Below the pieces are notes generated by a model. That model worked only from the letters and a program-made list of their open reading frames with translations, had not been told where the DNA came from and searched no databases. Shown here piece after piece: positions 42,421 through 51,265 of a DNA stretch of 64,000 nucleotides (positions within the stretch are counted from its first letter, which is position 1; each line of letters begins with the position of its first letter). The position numbers and the translations under genes were made by a program. The stretch spans positions 1,240,001-1,304,000 of the forward strand of contig NZ_CP108352.1 in assembly GCF_036237275.1 (NCBI RefSeq), in the 5' to 3' direction. The DNA is from Streptomyces sp. NBC_01353 (GTDB taxonomy: Bacteria; Actinomycetota; Actinomycetes; Streptomycetales; Streptomycetaceae).

Positions 42421-42815
42421 ACATCGCCGGCGACCGGGCCACGGTCCTGGAGGCGCTCAACACCCACGACGGCCTCACCGGCTGGTGGACGAAAGACGTG
42501 AACCGCAAGGACGAGGTCCTCTTCTTCAACTTCCCGGGCATCCCCGAGCCCTTCCAGCTCCGCCGCGAGCAGGCCGACGAGGACGCCGTCGTCTGGGTGA
42601 ACATCGGCGCCTTCCCGCCCCACTGGGCCGGCACCACCATCACGTGGAACCTCTCCGACGCCCCCGGAGGCGGTACCCGCGTCGCCTTCTCCCACTCCGG
42701 CTTCCCGGACGGCGAGGCCGAGCTCCCGATGATCAGCGAGACCTGGGGCACCCTGATGACCCGCCTGAAGGACTACGCCGAAACGGGCAAGGCCAACCCG
42801 TTCTTCACCACCTGA
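42415..42815 (+). pseudogene. SRPBCC (AHSA1-like) gene lacking its 5' end
   Basis: Family sequence begins abruptly at DIAGDRATVLEALNTHDGL and runs intact to a stop at 42815 (GWWTKDVN, FPPHWAGTTITW, GTRVAFSHSGFPDGEAELP, WGTLMTRLKDYAETG). About 10-15 N-terminal residues, the start codon and ribosome site are missing; upstream bases belong to the truncated ArsR gene on the other strand. Any translation would need a start inside the antisense ArsR tail. The next gene follows after eight bases. Confidence 0.7.
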
Positions 42816-42823
42816 GGATCCCG

Positions 42824-43273
42824 ATGAAGGTCGACGTCCTGACCGAGACGGTGATCGCCGTATCGTGCGACCGGGTCGCCGCCTACGCGGCCGACCCCGC
42901 GCACGCCCCGGAGTGGTACGCCAACATCGACTCCGTCGCATGGCAGACCCCGCCGCCCGTCGCGATCGGCTCCCGCATCGCGTTCACCGCCCGCTTCCTC
43001 GGCCGGCGCCTCACCTACACCTACGAGATCACCGTTTACGAGCCGGGCCGGAGGCTGGTGATGCGTACCAGCGAGGGCCCCTTCCCCATGGAGACCACCT
43101 ACACGTGGGAACCGCACGGGGAAGCCGGCGACCGCACCCGCATGACACTGCGGAACCGGGGCGAGCCCAGCGGCTTCGCCGCACTCGCCGCCCCCGCGAT
43201 GGCGTCCGCGATGCGCCGCGCCCAGAGCAAGGACCTGGCACGCCTCAAGGCGCTGCTGGACCGGCAGGTCTGA
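42824..43273 (+). CDS. SRPBCC-family protein (polyketide cyclase-like)
   Basis: 149 residues from ATG 42824. SRPBCC fold: VDVLTETVIAVSCDRVAAYAADPAHAPEWYANIDSV, RIAFTARFLGRRLTYTYEITVYEPGRRLVMRTSEGPFPMETTYTW, and a terminal helix MRRAQSKDLARLKALLD. Binds a hydrophobic ligand in this superfamily; not assignable further. It may have lost its promoter, since it lies 8 bp after the 5'-truncated SRPBCC gene. Confidence 0.85.
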   Translation: MKVDVLTETVIAVSCDRVAAYAADPAHAPEWYANIDSVAWQTPPPVAIGSRIAFTARFLGRRLTYTYEITVYEPGRRLVMRTSEGPFPMETTYTWEPHGEAGDRTRMTLRNRGEPSGFAALAAPAMASAMRRAQSKDLARLKALLDRQV

Positions 43274-43300
43274 GGCCGGCCATCTGGCCTCGATCACCCG

Positions 43301-43630
43301 TCACTTGGGCGGCAGTGTGCTCGCGAAACCCACGGCCGTCGTAATCCAGTGGTCGAGGACCTGATCCTCCGCGAGCGCGGGGCCGCCGATGGTCACCCAG
43401 CCGCGCATCGGCTTGCCGGTGAAGTCCATCGGGCGGGCCTCCGGGCGGGCCAGGGCCACCTCGGCGTGCTCGGGGCCCACCCGGGCGATCAGCTCGTCGC
43501 CGACCACGCCCACGGTCATGTTCCCGCCGAGCAGGAAGGCCAGGCCGCCGAACATGCGCTTCTCGGTGAGGTCCGGCCGCTCACCGAGCCCTTCCCGGAG
43601 CCGCTGGGCCAGCCCTTCGTCATACGTCAT
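43301..43630 (-). CDS. TfoX/Sxy N-terminal-domain protein
   Basis: 109 residues from ATG 43630 (MTYDEGLAQRLRE); ATG 43639 adds three residues. Family block EKRMFGGLAFLLGGNMTVGVVGDELIARVGP, then GWVTI and a C-terminal helix DQVLDHWITTAVGFA. In Gram-negatives Sxy regulates competence; the isolated N-terminal domain in actinomycetes has no known role. Confidence 0.88.
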   Translation of the reverse strand: MTYDEGLAQRLREGLGERPDLTEKRMFGGLAFLLGGNMTVGVVGDELIARVGPEHAEVALARPEARPMDFTGKPMRGWVTIGGPALAEDQVLDHWITTAVGFASTLPPK

Positions 43631-43726
43631 GGAACCCACTCTTCCGCACCACCCGACGACGCGCCGTGCGGGAGAGGCAGTCGGCCGACCGGCACCGCTC
43701 GGGTCTCGAGCCGCCGGCCCTCGCCG

Positions 43727-44245
43727 TCACCGCGCGGCTTCGCGCGCTCGTCGCTCGCGTCGTGCCGATCGTCGTCGAGGCGCCGATTCATGCCACCTTC
43801 GGACGAGGAGCGTCGCTGCCGAGACGACGAAGAGCGCAGCTGTGATCAGCAGCCAGCGCTCCAGGAACCCGTCGGCCGGGAGCCCCGTGTACGCGGTGTA
43901 GCGGTCGACCCGGCCCAGGATCAGCGGCCACCAGACCAGCAGCAGAAGCCCCGATACGAAAACCGGAACACGGACGTAGTTGACGCTCGGCCTCGGCGGC
44001 CCCTCCCCCGCACCTGCCTTCTCCCCGAACAGGCGCTGCGCGGCCCGGTCGGTCACCGCATAGAAGGGGAGCAGGACGAGGTCGTGGAGGAGTGCCGCAC
44101 CGACGAACCACAGGGCCACGCCCAGGGTGTCCCCCTTGAGCAGCCGGACGCCGGCGTACGCGGCGAGCGCGAAGGAGGCCAGCACGAGGAGCAGGTGGAG
44201 CGGGGAAGCTCCGTAGCGGCGGCGGAAGGCGGCCATGGGGCTCAT
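43727..44245 (-). CDS. Small membrane protein partnered with molybdopterin oxidoreductase (copy 2)
   Basis: 172 residues from ATG 44245, overlapping the oxidoreductase stop by 4 nt. Four hydrophobic segments (about 16-36, 43-63, 93-112, 128-147), with ALWFVGAALLHDLVLLPFY matching the equivalent region of the 38764-39168 protein. C-terminus very Arg-rich (RRRSARRERRAREAAR). Same gene order and overlap as copy 1. Confidence 0.82.
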   Translation of the reverse strand: MSPMAAFRRRYGASPLHLLLVLASFALAAYAGVRLLKGDTLGVALWFVGAALLHDLVLLPFYAVTDRAAQRLFGEKAGAGEGPPRPSVNYVRVPVFVSGLLLLVWWPLILGRVDRYTAYTGLPADGFLERWLLITAALFVVSAATLLVRRWHESAPRRRSARRERRAREAAR

Positions 44246-45594
44246 GCCGACTCTCCGAAGGTGATCCGGGTGACCCATTTGGTGTTGTGGACGCCGGGCG
44301 CGCCCGGGACGATCACGCGGGCCGGGTAGCCGTGGTCCCGCGAGAGCACGGCTCCGTTGACGCGTACGGCCAGAAGTGAACGCCGGTCGCGTACCTGGTT
44401 GTCCCTCAGGACGACGGAGCTGAACGCCCCTCCCCGCTGTACCGATTCCACCAGGGCCCGCGGGGTGTCCGTGCCACGCCCGACCAGTGCGGCCAAGTCC
44501 GTGAGCCGAACGCCGCTCCACAGCTGGTCGGGGGTCGACCAGCCCTCGACGCAGGCGATGGGCAACGCCGCTTCGTGCTGCTCCATGGCCAGGAGCGCAT
44601 CTCGGGTCAGCACGACCTGGCGGCCCGCGCCGCGTACGGTCAGCCGCCAGGCGCGGCCGATGTCGCTGGGCCGGATCCCCACGGATGCCGCGGTCTTGTT
44701 GATCTGGAAACCGTTCGGTCCTGGGCCGGGATCCCTGCCGTGCGGGGCAAGCAGCGCCGTCTGGCGCCACCAGCCGCCCACGCTCTGCCCGGCGGTCACC
44801 ACGAACAGCGCCAGGGACCCCAGTCCGACCATGCCCAGGGCGCCCCGCCGTGAGATGGTCGGCGGCGCCGGCCGGGGCGACGCAAGGCCGGTTGCCTCCT
44901 CCGTACCGGCTTCCGGCAGCTCGCGTCCGTACCTCACCGCGCGCAGGGCACGCGGCAGTCGGAAGGCCACGTGCACGACGAAGGCGCCGATGAACACCCA
45001 CGCCCCGTAGAAGTGGAGGACGTAGAAGGAGCCCGGGAAGATGTAGTGCAACTGCACATTGAGGATGCCTGTGGCGAACTCGAAGCCGGCGCCGCCCACC
45101 AGCAGGAGCAAGGACAGGCGCTCGATGCCGTGGCTGACCGACCGTACGGGCGGCCACTGGAACAGCTTGGGGATGACCGACCACAACTTCGCCAGCAGGA
45201 CCGGCACGAGGACGACGCCCAGGACCACGTGTACGCCCTGGTTCACCCGGTAGAGCCAGTACGGCGAGGTCGGCCAGGAGAACAGGTAGAAGCCGAGCCA
45301 CCCCTTGTCCGGCGTCTGGTCGTTGACCGGCGACAGATCCGGGTTGTACGCGGCGTACGACAGCAGGCCCGTGACGAACAGCAGCGTGATGCCGACCAGC
45401 AGGACGAGTCCGAGCACAGCGGTCAGCCACAGCCCCCGCAGCGGGCTGCGCCAGAACTCCGGCCGCGTCGGCCCCGGCGGCGGCCCCGACACGGCAGCCC
45501 ACAGACGCGTCACCGGAGCCGGCCGCTTCGCAGGCTCCGACGGCACCCGGGATGGGGGCTCGGGCCGATTCCGCTCGCCGTCGCTCGCCTCCAC
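44242..45594 (-). CDS. Cytochrome-b561-like / molybdopterin-dependent oxidoreductase fusion (copy 2)
   Basis: 450 residues. Four to five hydrophobic segments with His residues (VNQGVHVVLG, SVSHGIERL, VLHFYGAWV, VVHVAFRLP), a link with ISRRGALGMVGLGSLALFVV (twin-Arg-like), then the sulfite-oxidase-fold Moco domain with Cys in PIACVEGWSTPDQLWSGV and RDHGYPARVIVPGAPGVHNTKWV. Start chosen at GTG 45594 because GGAGGT lies six bases upstream; GTG 45600 would sit directly on that site. Paralogous to 39168-40310, about 5 kb away. Confidence 0.87.
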   Translation of the reverse strand: MEASDGERNRPEPPSRVPSEPAKRPAPVTRLWAAVSGPPPGPTRPEFWRSPLRGLWLTAVLGLVLLVGITLLFVTGLLSYAAYNPDLSPVNDQTPDKGWLGFYLFSWPTSPYWLYRVNQGVHVVLGVVLVPVLLAKLWSVIPKLFQWPPVRSVSHGIERLSLLLLVGGAGFEFATGILNVQLHYIFPGSFYVLHFYGAWVFIGAFVVHVAFRLPRALRAVRYGRELPEAGTEEATGLASPRPAPPTISRRGALGMVGLGSLALFVVTAGQSVGGWWRQTALLAPHGRDPGPGPNGFQINKTAASVGIRPSDIGRAWRLTVRGAGRQVVLTRDALLAMEQHEAALPIACVEGWSTPDQLWSGVRLTDLAALVGRGTDTPRALVESVQRGGAFSSVVLRDNQVRDRRSLLAVRVNGAVLSRDHGYPARVIVPGAPGVHNTKWVTRITFGESA

Positions 45595-45826
45595 CGGCAC
45601 ACCTCCGCACACTCGCCGATCGTCGGAGACGAACATCCCGCACCGGAAACCGGGCCGAGCCCGTGACACGCCCACCCGAGGCCGCCCAGTGCCTCCCATG
45701 GGCGCCGTACAACGCCGATGCACCTCACCTGCGTGGCGTCCCAGCGACCGGTCACCCCTGACCGGCGTCCGCAACTCCCTCCGCGCCGGCCTTCACGTGG
45801 TCAAGGCTCCACGCGACCGCTGTGGT

Positions 45827-46222
45827 TCACAGCTTGAGGCGCCGATAGGCAGCGCGAGCGTGGATGAGTCGGGCGATCGCCGTTCCGATGCCTGCTGCCG
45901 CGAGGAGGCAGGCCAGGCGTCCGAGGTCGTAGGGGGCTGCCCAGGTGAGCCGGCCCATGGGCGGCGTGGCGAAGGCCTTGAGGATGAGCCAGCAGGCCAC
46001 GGCGGTGCCGGGTGCAGCGACAAAGCGGGCCCCTGTGCTCACCAGAGCCACCAACAGGGACAGCGCCATGAGATCGAGAGTGGCATCGCCTTGTTGGTCG
46101 AGGAAGTTGAAGGCGGTAACCAGGGCCAGGGCCGCAAGGGAGGTCACGGCCCAGACCGACGGCGTGGTGACGGGGTCGGGTACGGGACGAACGCCGAAGC
46201 TGATCCTCTTCCACTGGAGCAT
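45827..46222 (-). CDS. DUF4118-like membrane protein
   Basis: 131 residues from ATG 46222, with GGAGGAGG just upstream. Four hydrophobic segments (about 25-42, 50-66, 72-86, 99-117). The TSLAALALVTAFNFLDQQGDATLDLMALSLLVALVSTG pattern resembles the four-helix sensor domain of KdpD-type kinases (DUF4118), here without a kinase. No partner kinase is adjacent. The family call is a moderate inference. Confidence 0.68.
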   Translation of the reverse strand: MLQWKRISFGVRPVPDPVTTPSVWAVTSLAALALVTAFNFLDQQGDATLDLMALSLLVALVSTGARFVAAPGTAVACWLILKAFATPPMGRLTWAAPYDLGRLACLLAAAGIGTAIARLIHARAAYRRLKL

Positions 46223-46261
46223 GCGCGCCTCCTCCCCTCTTGGCTTCCCGCCGTTGGGGCC

Positions 46262-46596
46262 TGTGCAATGGTGCGCCAGGCGCGTCGCCCACCTCGCCGA
46301 CGTCACCGCCGTCACCGACCCGAACGGCAAGACGGTGGTCCACCGGGTGACCGGTGAGCTGTTTGTTCTTCGTTTCGTCCAACGACCTGGTCGGCCGGTT
46401 CGCGTACGCCGCCGAACCCGGACAAGGTCGTCATCGACCTGTCCGCCGCGCACATCTGGGACGCCTCTTCCGTGGCCACCCTCGACGCCATCGAGACGAA
46501 GTACGCCCAGCGCGACAAGACCGTTGAGATCACCGGCCCAACGACCCCAGCGCAGACCTCCAAAGCAAGCTGACCGGCGAGCTCACCAGCCACTGA
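46262..46596 (+). pseudogene. SulP-family transporter, frameshifted C-terminal STAS remnant
   Basis: In successive frames the region reads VAHLADVTAVTDPNGKTVVH, VTGELFFVSSNDLVGRFAYA, then DKVVIDLSAAHIWDASSVATLD, AIETKYAQRDKTVEITG and finally DPSADLQSKLTGELTSH with a stop at 46594-46596. This is the STAS domain end of a sulfate/bicarbonate permease. At least three indels are needed (about 46357, 46414 and 46535). The transmembrane part is absent, so it is a decayed tail. Confidence 0.8.
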
Positions 46597-46985
46597 CCGG
46601 AGGCGAGCACGCCCGCACAAAGGATCCCTGGCCTTCGAGGGCCGGGGTCCTTGATTCCTCCCAGCATGGCCCTCGACGCCGAGTGGTTCCGTAATGGCGT
46701 GGGCTCGATTCCCGTCACCCCCTGAACGACCGCGCCGACGACTGTGCCGGGAACACGTGAGCAGCTCGCCGGCCGGGACGGGCCACACTCGGCGGGAGGA
46801 TGACCGGCGCGGCTCGAGAAGGGGCCGGCAAGGCGTGCCTCGTGTGAGGTGGCAGCGCTCCCGCGGGTGGGTCCCAGCCACCGGTCCGGCGAGCAACACT
46901 GTGAGTAGGCGGACATCGGACTGATCCGATCGCCGCGAGCGCCCGAAGGGCCTGCGGCTCGGCGGGGAACCGCCTGCTTCAGCCA
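46597..46985. other. Gene-free interval with a hairpin and a tRNA T-arm-like segment
   Basis: About 390 bp without a supported gene. It holds an imperfect stem-loop at 46620-46652 (terminator-like) and, at 46702-46723, GGCTCGATTCCCGTCACCCC, which looks like the T-loop and acceptor end of a tRNA or tmRNA without the rest. The last 30 bp carry the promoter/ribosome region of the site-2 protease gene. Confidence 0.5.
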
Positions 46986-46997
46986 TGGGAGACGGCG

Positions 46998-48143
46998 ATG
47001 AACGGCTCGGTTCGGATCGGACGAGTTCTCGGCGTGCCGCTGCGCATTCACTGGACCGTGCCCCTGCTCGTGGTCCTCTTCGGATACAGCCTGGGAAGCC
47101 AGACGCTCCCCGTCTGGCTTCCGGACCGGTCGAACGCCACGTACACGGTCGCCGGCCTGGTGGGGGCCCTGCTCCTCATCGGAAGCCTGCTGGCTCATGA
47201 GGCCGCGCACGCGTTCATCGCCCGGAGGAAGGACATCCCTGTCCAGGACGTCACGCTCTGGGCGCTGGGCGGGATGACGCAGATGGGCAAGCCGCGCACG
47301 GCCGGCGCGGCCTTCCTGGTAGCCGTCGGCGGGCCGCTCACCAGCCTTGTCGTCGGCGCGGTGGCGCTCGGGGCAGGCGTCGGGGTGAACGCGCTGTTCG
47401 GCTGGGCGGTGCCGGCCGCGGTCCTGGTGTGGCTGGCGTGGGTGAACTTCCTGCTGGGTGTCTTCAATCTGCTGCCCGCTGCGCCGCTGGACGGGGGACG
47501 TGTGGTGCAGTCGGTGATCTGGTGGCGAACCGGAGACCGGGACCGGGCCGAACGAGCGGCCGCACGCAGTGGCCAGGTACTCGGCTTCCTGCTGATCGCC
47601 GGCGGTTGGGTCTCCGTCCTGCGCGGCGCACTGGGCGGCCTGTGGCTGATGATCATCGGCTTCTTCGTCCTGATCGTCGCCGGCGCGGAGCGACGGCAGG
47701 CCGGAATGGCCTCAGCCCTGCACGGGGTACGAGCGGCCGACGCCATGTCGAGCCCCGTGGAGACCTGCCCCGACTGGCCCACCGTTGAACGCTGCGTCGA
47801 CGACGTGGCGATGCGGGCCCGCCATGCCGCCCTGCCCCTGATCGACTTCGAAGGTCGCCCCAGCGGCCTGGTCGACCTTTCGCAGTTCGCGAGGATCCCC
47901 GTGACGCAGCGCAACGAACTGCGCGTTCGTGATGTGGCGACCCCGCTGTCGCAGTGCACCACCTGCGCGCCGGACGACCTCCTGGAAGATGTACTCGAAA
48001 AGGCCCGCCCGAGCAGGAGCGGCATACGGATCCTCGTCGCCGACGGCCGGCTCCTGGTGGGCATCATCACCGCACGCGACATCGCCCGCCTCGTCCAGCG
48101 CCACTCACTGCGCGGTACGAACGGCGCTCCGAACAACGGATGA
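46998..48143 (+). CDS. Site-2 protease (M50) family protein with CBS domains
   Basis: 381 residues, ATG with GGGAG seven bases upstream. Six hydrophobic segments; zinc-binding HEAAH at about 74-78 and second motif NLLPAAPLDGGRV (about 159-171) carry the catalytic residues of intramembrane metalloproteases. A C-terminal pair of CBS motifs (about 245-365) probably senses adenylates. Such proteins cleave membrane-bound regulators; no substrate is apparent nearby. Intact and well coded, beside an otherwise decayed stretch. Confidence 0.92.
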   Translation: MNGSVRIGRVLGVPLRIHWTVPLLVVLFGYSLGSQTLPVWLPDRSNATYTVAGLVGALLLIGSLLAHEAAHAFIARRKDIPVQDVTLWALGGMTQMGKPRTAGAAFLVAVGGPLTSLVVGAVALGAGVGVNALFGWAVPAAVLVWLAWVNFLLGVFNLLPAAPLDGGRVVQSVIWWRTGDRDRAERAAARSGQVLGFLLIAGGWVSVLRGALGGLWLMIIGFFVLIVAGAERRQAGMASALHGVRAADAMSSPVETCPDWPTVERCVDDVAMRARHAALPLIDFEGRPSGLVDLSQFARIPVTQRNELRVRDVATPLSQCTTCAPDDLLEDVLEKARPSRSGIRILVADGRLLVGIITARDIARLVQRHSLRGTNGAPNNG

Positions 48144-48308
48144 ACCCGGGTGCTCGTCAACCGGTGGCGCGCGCCTCCGCCGGCACCACCGACTGCGGCG
48201 GCGAGCATGGTTTCTCCCGCCCCCGTATCCCGCGCATTCCGTTCCCTTCCCTCGCTGATCCGGGGGCGGCAGTGCCCTTCCTCACGGGTCACGAGCCCGA
48301 TCAGTGGG

Positions 48309-48413
48309 ATGTTCCGCGAGCTGGCCCTGGACGCGGAGAAGATCGCGCGCGGGATCGCACATCAGCGTGCCTGGTCCGCGCGCCGCCGCGAGGCGCGGCG
48401 GCGGGCGGACTGA
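48309..48413 (+). CDS. Possible 34-residue basic peptide ORF
   Basis: MFRELALDAEKIARGIAHQR followed by a basic ARRREARRRAD tail. GGAT lies just before the ATG and no strong ribosome site is seen. The amphipathic character and charge could be coincidental in GC-rich DNA. Listed because the segment is otherwise unexplained; low confidence. Confidence 0.25.
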   Translation: MFRELALDAEKIARGIAHQRAWSARRREARRRAD

Positions 48414-48428
48414 CCGGTCAGGCGACGG

Positions 48429-49010
48429 TCAGGCGGCGCAGTCGTACTGCTTGGTCAGGTTCTCGGCGGCCTCGACGAGGATGGTGCGCGAGTCCTTCAT
48501 GAGGGACGCGTAGTTCCAGTCCCGTCCCACGATGGCCACCGGCGACACCGTGAGGGACACCGTGATGTACCGCGCGTCCGGTCTCCTCATCTTCTTCGCG
48601 CACCCGTCCGGCAGCTGGACCTCGCTCTCCCGCTGGCCCACCCAGCCCGTGAGGCCCTCCCCGATGTGGGCGGAGCCCTCCGGGGGATCGCTCAGCGTAT
48701 TGCTGTAGTCCACATCCAGGGAGTACTGGACCCGCATGGTGTCACCCCCCGGGTTCGCCCGATTGACGGAGCAGGTGGTGAAGAAGATCGGGTCCGCCTC
48801 CCTGGCTTCGGATCCCGAGCTGTTCTCCCTTACGAGGACAGCCCCTCCCTTGCCGTCCTCGAGCAGAGCCGCGGTCTTCTCCGTCAGCATCCCAAGACAC
48901 AGGTTCTGCTCCCGCAGCTTCTTGAGCTCCGTCGGCCACAGGTTGATCGCCGTGACGACAGCCGCCGCAACGACAAGCACGGCGGGCAGAAGTAGGTACT
49001 TCCTGTTCAC
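48429..49010 (-). CDS. Membrane-anchored protein downstream of the DUF6571-like gene
   Basis: 193 residues from GTG 49010, one base overlapping the TAG of the upstream gene. One N-terminal membrane segment (about 5-26) with the rest outside. Cys at CLGML, TTCSVN, DGCAKK and near the C-terminus (YDC) suggest two disulfides. No known domain. Probably the third gene of the WXG/DUF6571-like locus. Confidence 0.75.
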   Translation of the reverse strand: MNRKYLLLPAVLVVAAAVVTAINLWPTELKKLREQNLCLGMLTEKTAALLEDGKGGAVLVRENSSGSEAREADPIFFTTCSVNRANPGGDTMRVQYSLDVDYSNTLSDPPEGSAHIGEGLTGWVGQRESEVQLPDGCAKKMRRPDARYITVSLTVSPVAIVGRDWNYASLMKDSRTILVEAAENLTKQYDCAA

Positions 49011-51253
49011 TACGGCTGTCCCATCTTCATCTGGGCGTCCTGGATGCCGTTCTGGTACCACTGCTCGGCGGTCGGCTGAAGGCCGTCCTCGTACTCGCCC
49101 GGGCTCACGTCCAGCTCCGTCTTCGGGTCGAGTCCCTTCTCCGTCGCCATCTTCCGCATCATGGCGTACATCTGGTTCTCGCCGTTCTCGAAGTGGTCAA
49201 CCATGTTGTTGCGAGTCGCCGCGTCGACCTTGGAGTTGAGTTCGTTCATGTACGCGGCCGTGCCGACGTCGACCGAGCGCTGGATCGCGTCACCGGCGAT
49301 GGGAATGGCCGTGAAGGGTGCGCCGATGACGTGGTAGTTCATCATCTTGTTCCAGCCGTTGGCGTCCTTCTCTGCCTGGCCGAGGTCGTAGATGACGTCG
49401 CCCCGCACGCCGTCGAGATGGCCGAGTACGGACGCCGACTGCTTGACCCAGGCGCGCAGCTCGGGGTCTTCCTTGCGGTACGAGTCCTCGGGGAAGCGGT
49501 TCAGCCCCTCGCCGATGACCACGGTCTGCGAGTGATGCATGACGCCGAACGCCTTGGGGTCCTCGGCGACACCGCGCATGAGCCGGGTGAGGTCGCCCCG
49601 CTCGATCGTGAGGTTGTTGAACTCGGTGGGCCCGTCCATGTTCTTGCCGAGGATCTGGTGCACGTCGGAGGCGTAGTCCCCGATCATGTTGCCCATGCTC
49701 GTGCGCATGGCCACGGGCACGGGGCTCTGATTCCCGTGGTGGTCCTCGCCGGTGTACTCCTTGGCGATCCGCTCGAAGATCGCGGTCTCCGCGCGGTCGT
49801 GGTGCGCGGGGACGCCGTGCAGCGGGCTGCCCGGCTCACGGCCGGTGGCCGCGGCCTCCAGGGCGGCGCCGAACTCGGTGCGGGCCGAGGTGCGCTGTGT
49901 CTCCTCGGGCATCTTGAACTCGACGTCTCCGCCGGGCCACTTGCGGTCCTCGAGGAAATACTTGAGGTTGTCCGTGGTGTTCGGGTCGAAGTAGTGGGTG
50001 GCGGCGGAGGGGTTGCGGCTCATGGCGTTCATCAGACCCTTCATCGGGTCCTCCTGCGTGCCCTGCCAATGCTTCAGGTGGCCGTCGTAGGCGTCGTCGT
50101 TGCCCGTCTCCCACTCACGGATGGTGTCGCCGACCTCGGTCAGGAAGGCTTCGCTGTAGCGCGGGTCGTCCTTGTCCTTGTCGTACGGGGAGGCATTCTT
50201 GTCGTTCGGGTCGTACGCCTTGTCGCCGGCGTCGGCGGCCATCAGGTCGGTGAGGTCCTTCAGACCCGCTGCGCCGCCCCCGATGTATCCGGGGTGCCGG
50301 TTGGAGAGGCCGTTGCCGTCGCGGGCCGTGGTGATGAGCTTGTCGGTCCAGGCCGAAGTGACGCCGCCGGGGGAACCGATCGAGGAATCGGGGCCGGTGG
50401 CGGTGGCGAGGGAGCCGGACAGTGCCTTGTAGAGGCGGGCGTCGGTGCCGGAGAGCTGACCGTCACGGCCGCCGGACTCCAGGCTGCCGGCGAGCAGCAG
50501 CACCGCCTCCTGCTGGTCGCGGCCCCGGTAGCTGAGGTTCGTCATGAGCTGCTCGGCGAAGGCCGGCGAGTCCTTGCCGCCCTCGGCCAACGTCAGCAGC
50601 CGCTCGCGCTCCTTGTCGTCGAGGTGCTCCCAGCGGGCATACAGCTTGGCGGCCTCGCGGCCGTTCTCGGCCTGCTGCTGCTCCTCCGCGCGCATCTTCT
50701 TCGCGTCGGCAACGCCGCCGAGATCCGTGCTGCCGAAGTCGTTGGGATGGTTCTTGATCAGGGCGCGCAGGCCCCAGGCACACAGCTCGTCCGCTTCGGC
50801 GGCACGCTTGAGAATGCCCTCCAGCTTCTCGCGCAGGGCGTTGAACTGTGCCTCGGTGGCCACGTTCTCGGTGCTGTCCTTCGACCGGCGGTCGGGATGG
50901 ACGCTGTGGCTGAGCACCCCGTTGGGGTAGATGGTGATGCCCGGCGGCGGGTTCTCGTAGGCGGCTTTGAGGTCGCTCTGGGCGGTCTTGAGCAGGGTGT
51001 CCGCGTCCTTGAGGAGGTCGCGTACGGACTCGGCCTCGGTGACGGCGTCGCTGAACTCTTTGGCCGTTTTGGTGACGAACTCCTTGGTGACGCTGGCGTT
51101 CTCGCCCTTCCAGGTGGACTTGTCGGCCTTGGACTTCATGGCCTTGGCGTCGGTCTGGAGTGACGTCAGCTTGGTGATCATCTCGGTCCACTGCGTGACC
51201 GCGGTGTCGAGCGGGCCGAACTTGGCGTTGAGGAGCTGCTCGAAGGAAGGCAT
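49010..51253 (-). CDS. DUF6571-like large protein with WXG100-like N-terminus
   Basis: 747 residues. The N-terminal 100 residues are a helical hairpin with a W-x-G turn (STWKGENAS at 46-54), typical of WXG100/ESX-associated proteins; then a charged central region and a long alpha-helical C-terminal part. No signal peptide and no catalytic motif recognised. The Streptomyces DUF6571 family has this size and start; assignment is from memory. Flanked by a short WXG-like gene and a membrane-anchored protein, suggesting an ESX-like secreted or surface-associated complex, although no FtsK-type ATPase (EccC) is encoded in the window. Confidence 0.78.
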   Translation of the reverse strand: MPSFEQLLNAKFGPLDTAVTQWTEMITKLTSLQTDAKAMKSKADKSTWKGENASVTKEFVTKTAKEFSDAVTEAESVRDLLKDADTLLKTAQSDLKAAYENPPPGITIYPNGVLSHSVHPDRRSKDSTENVATEAQFNALREKLEGILKRAAEADELCAWGLRALIKNHPNDFGSTDLGGVADAKKMRAEEQQQAENGREAAKLYARWEHLDDKERERLLTLAEGGKDSPAFAEQLMTNLSYRGRDQQEAVLLLAGSLESGGRDGQLSGTDARLYKALSGSLATATGPDSSIGSPGGVTSAWTDKLITTARDGNGLSNRHPGYIGGGAAGLKDLTDLMAADAGDKAYDPNDKNASPYDKDKDDPRYSEAFLTEVGDTIREWETGNDDAYDGHLKHWQGTQEDPMKGLMNAMSRNPSAATHYFDPNTTDNLKYFLEDRKWPGGDVEFKMPEETQRTSARTEFGAALEAAATGREPGSPLHGVPAHHDRAETAIFERIAKEYTGEDHHGNQSPVPVAMRTSMGNMIGDYASDVHQILGKNMDGPTEFNNLTIERGDLTRLMRGVAEDPKAFGVMHHSQTVVIGEGLNRFPEDSYRKEDPELRAWVKQSASVLGHLDGVRGDVIYDLGQAEKDANGWNKMMNYHVIGAPFTAIPIAGDAIQRSVDVGTAAYMNELNSKVDAATRNNMVDHFENGENQMYAMMRKMATEKGLDPKTELDVSPGEYEDGLQPTAEQWYQNGIQDAQMKMGQP

Positions 51254-51265
51254 GGCGGCGGCTCC

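Noticed and set aside
43272-43291. Terminator between the SRPBCC and TfoX-like genes
   Set aside because: GAGGCC...GGCCTC is only a 6-bp stem around GGCC repeats; too weak to claim.
46702-46723. Intact tRNA or tmRNA gene
   Set aside because: Only a T-arm/acceptor-like end is visible; D-arm and anticodon arm are absent.
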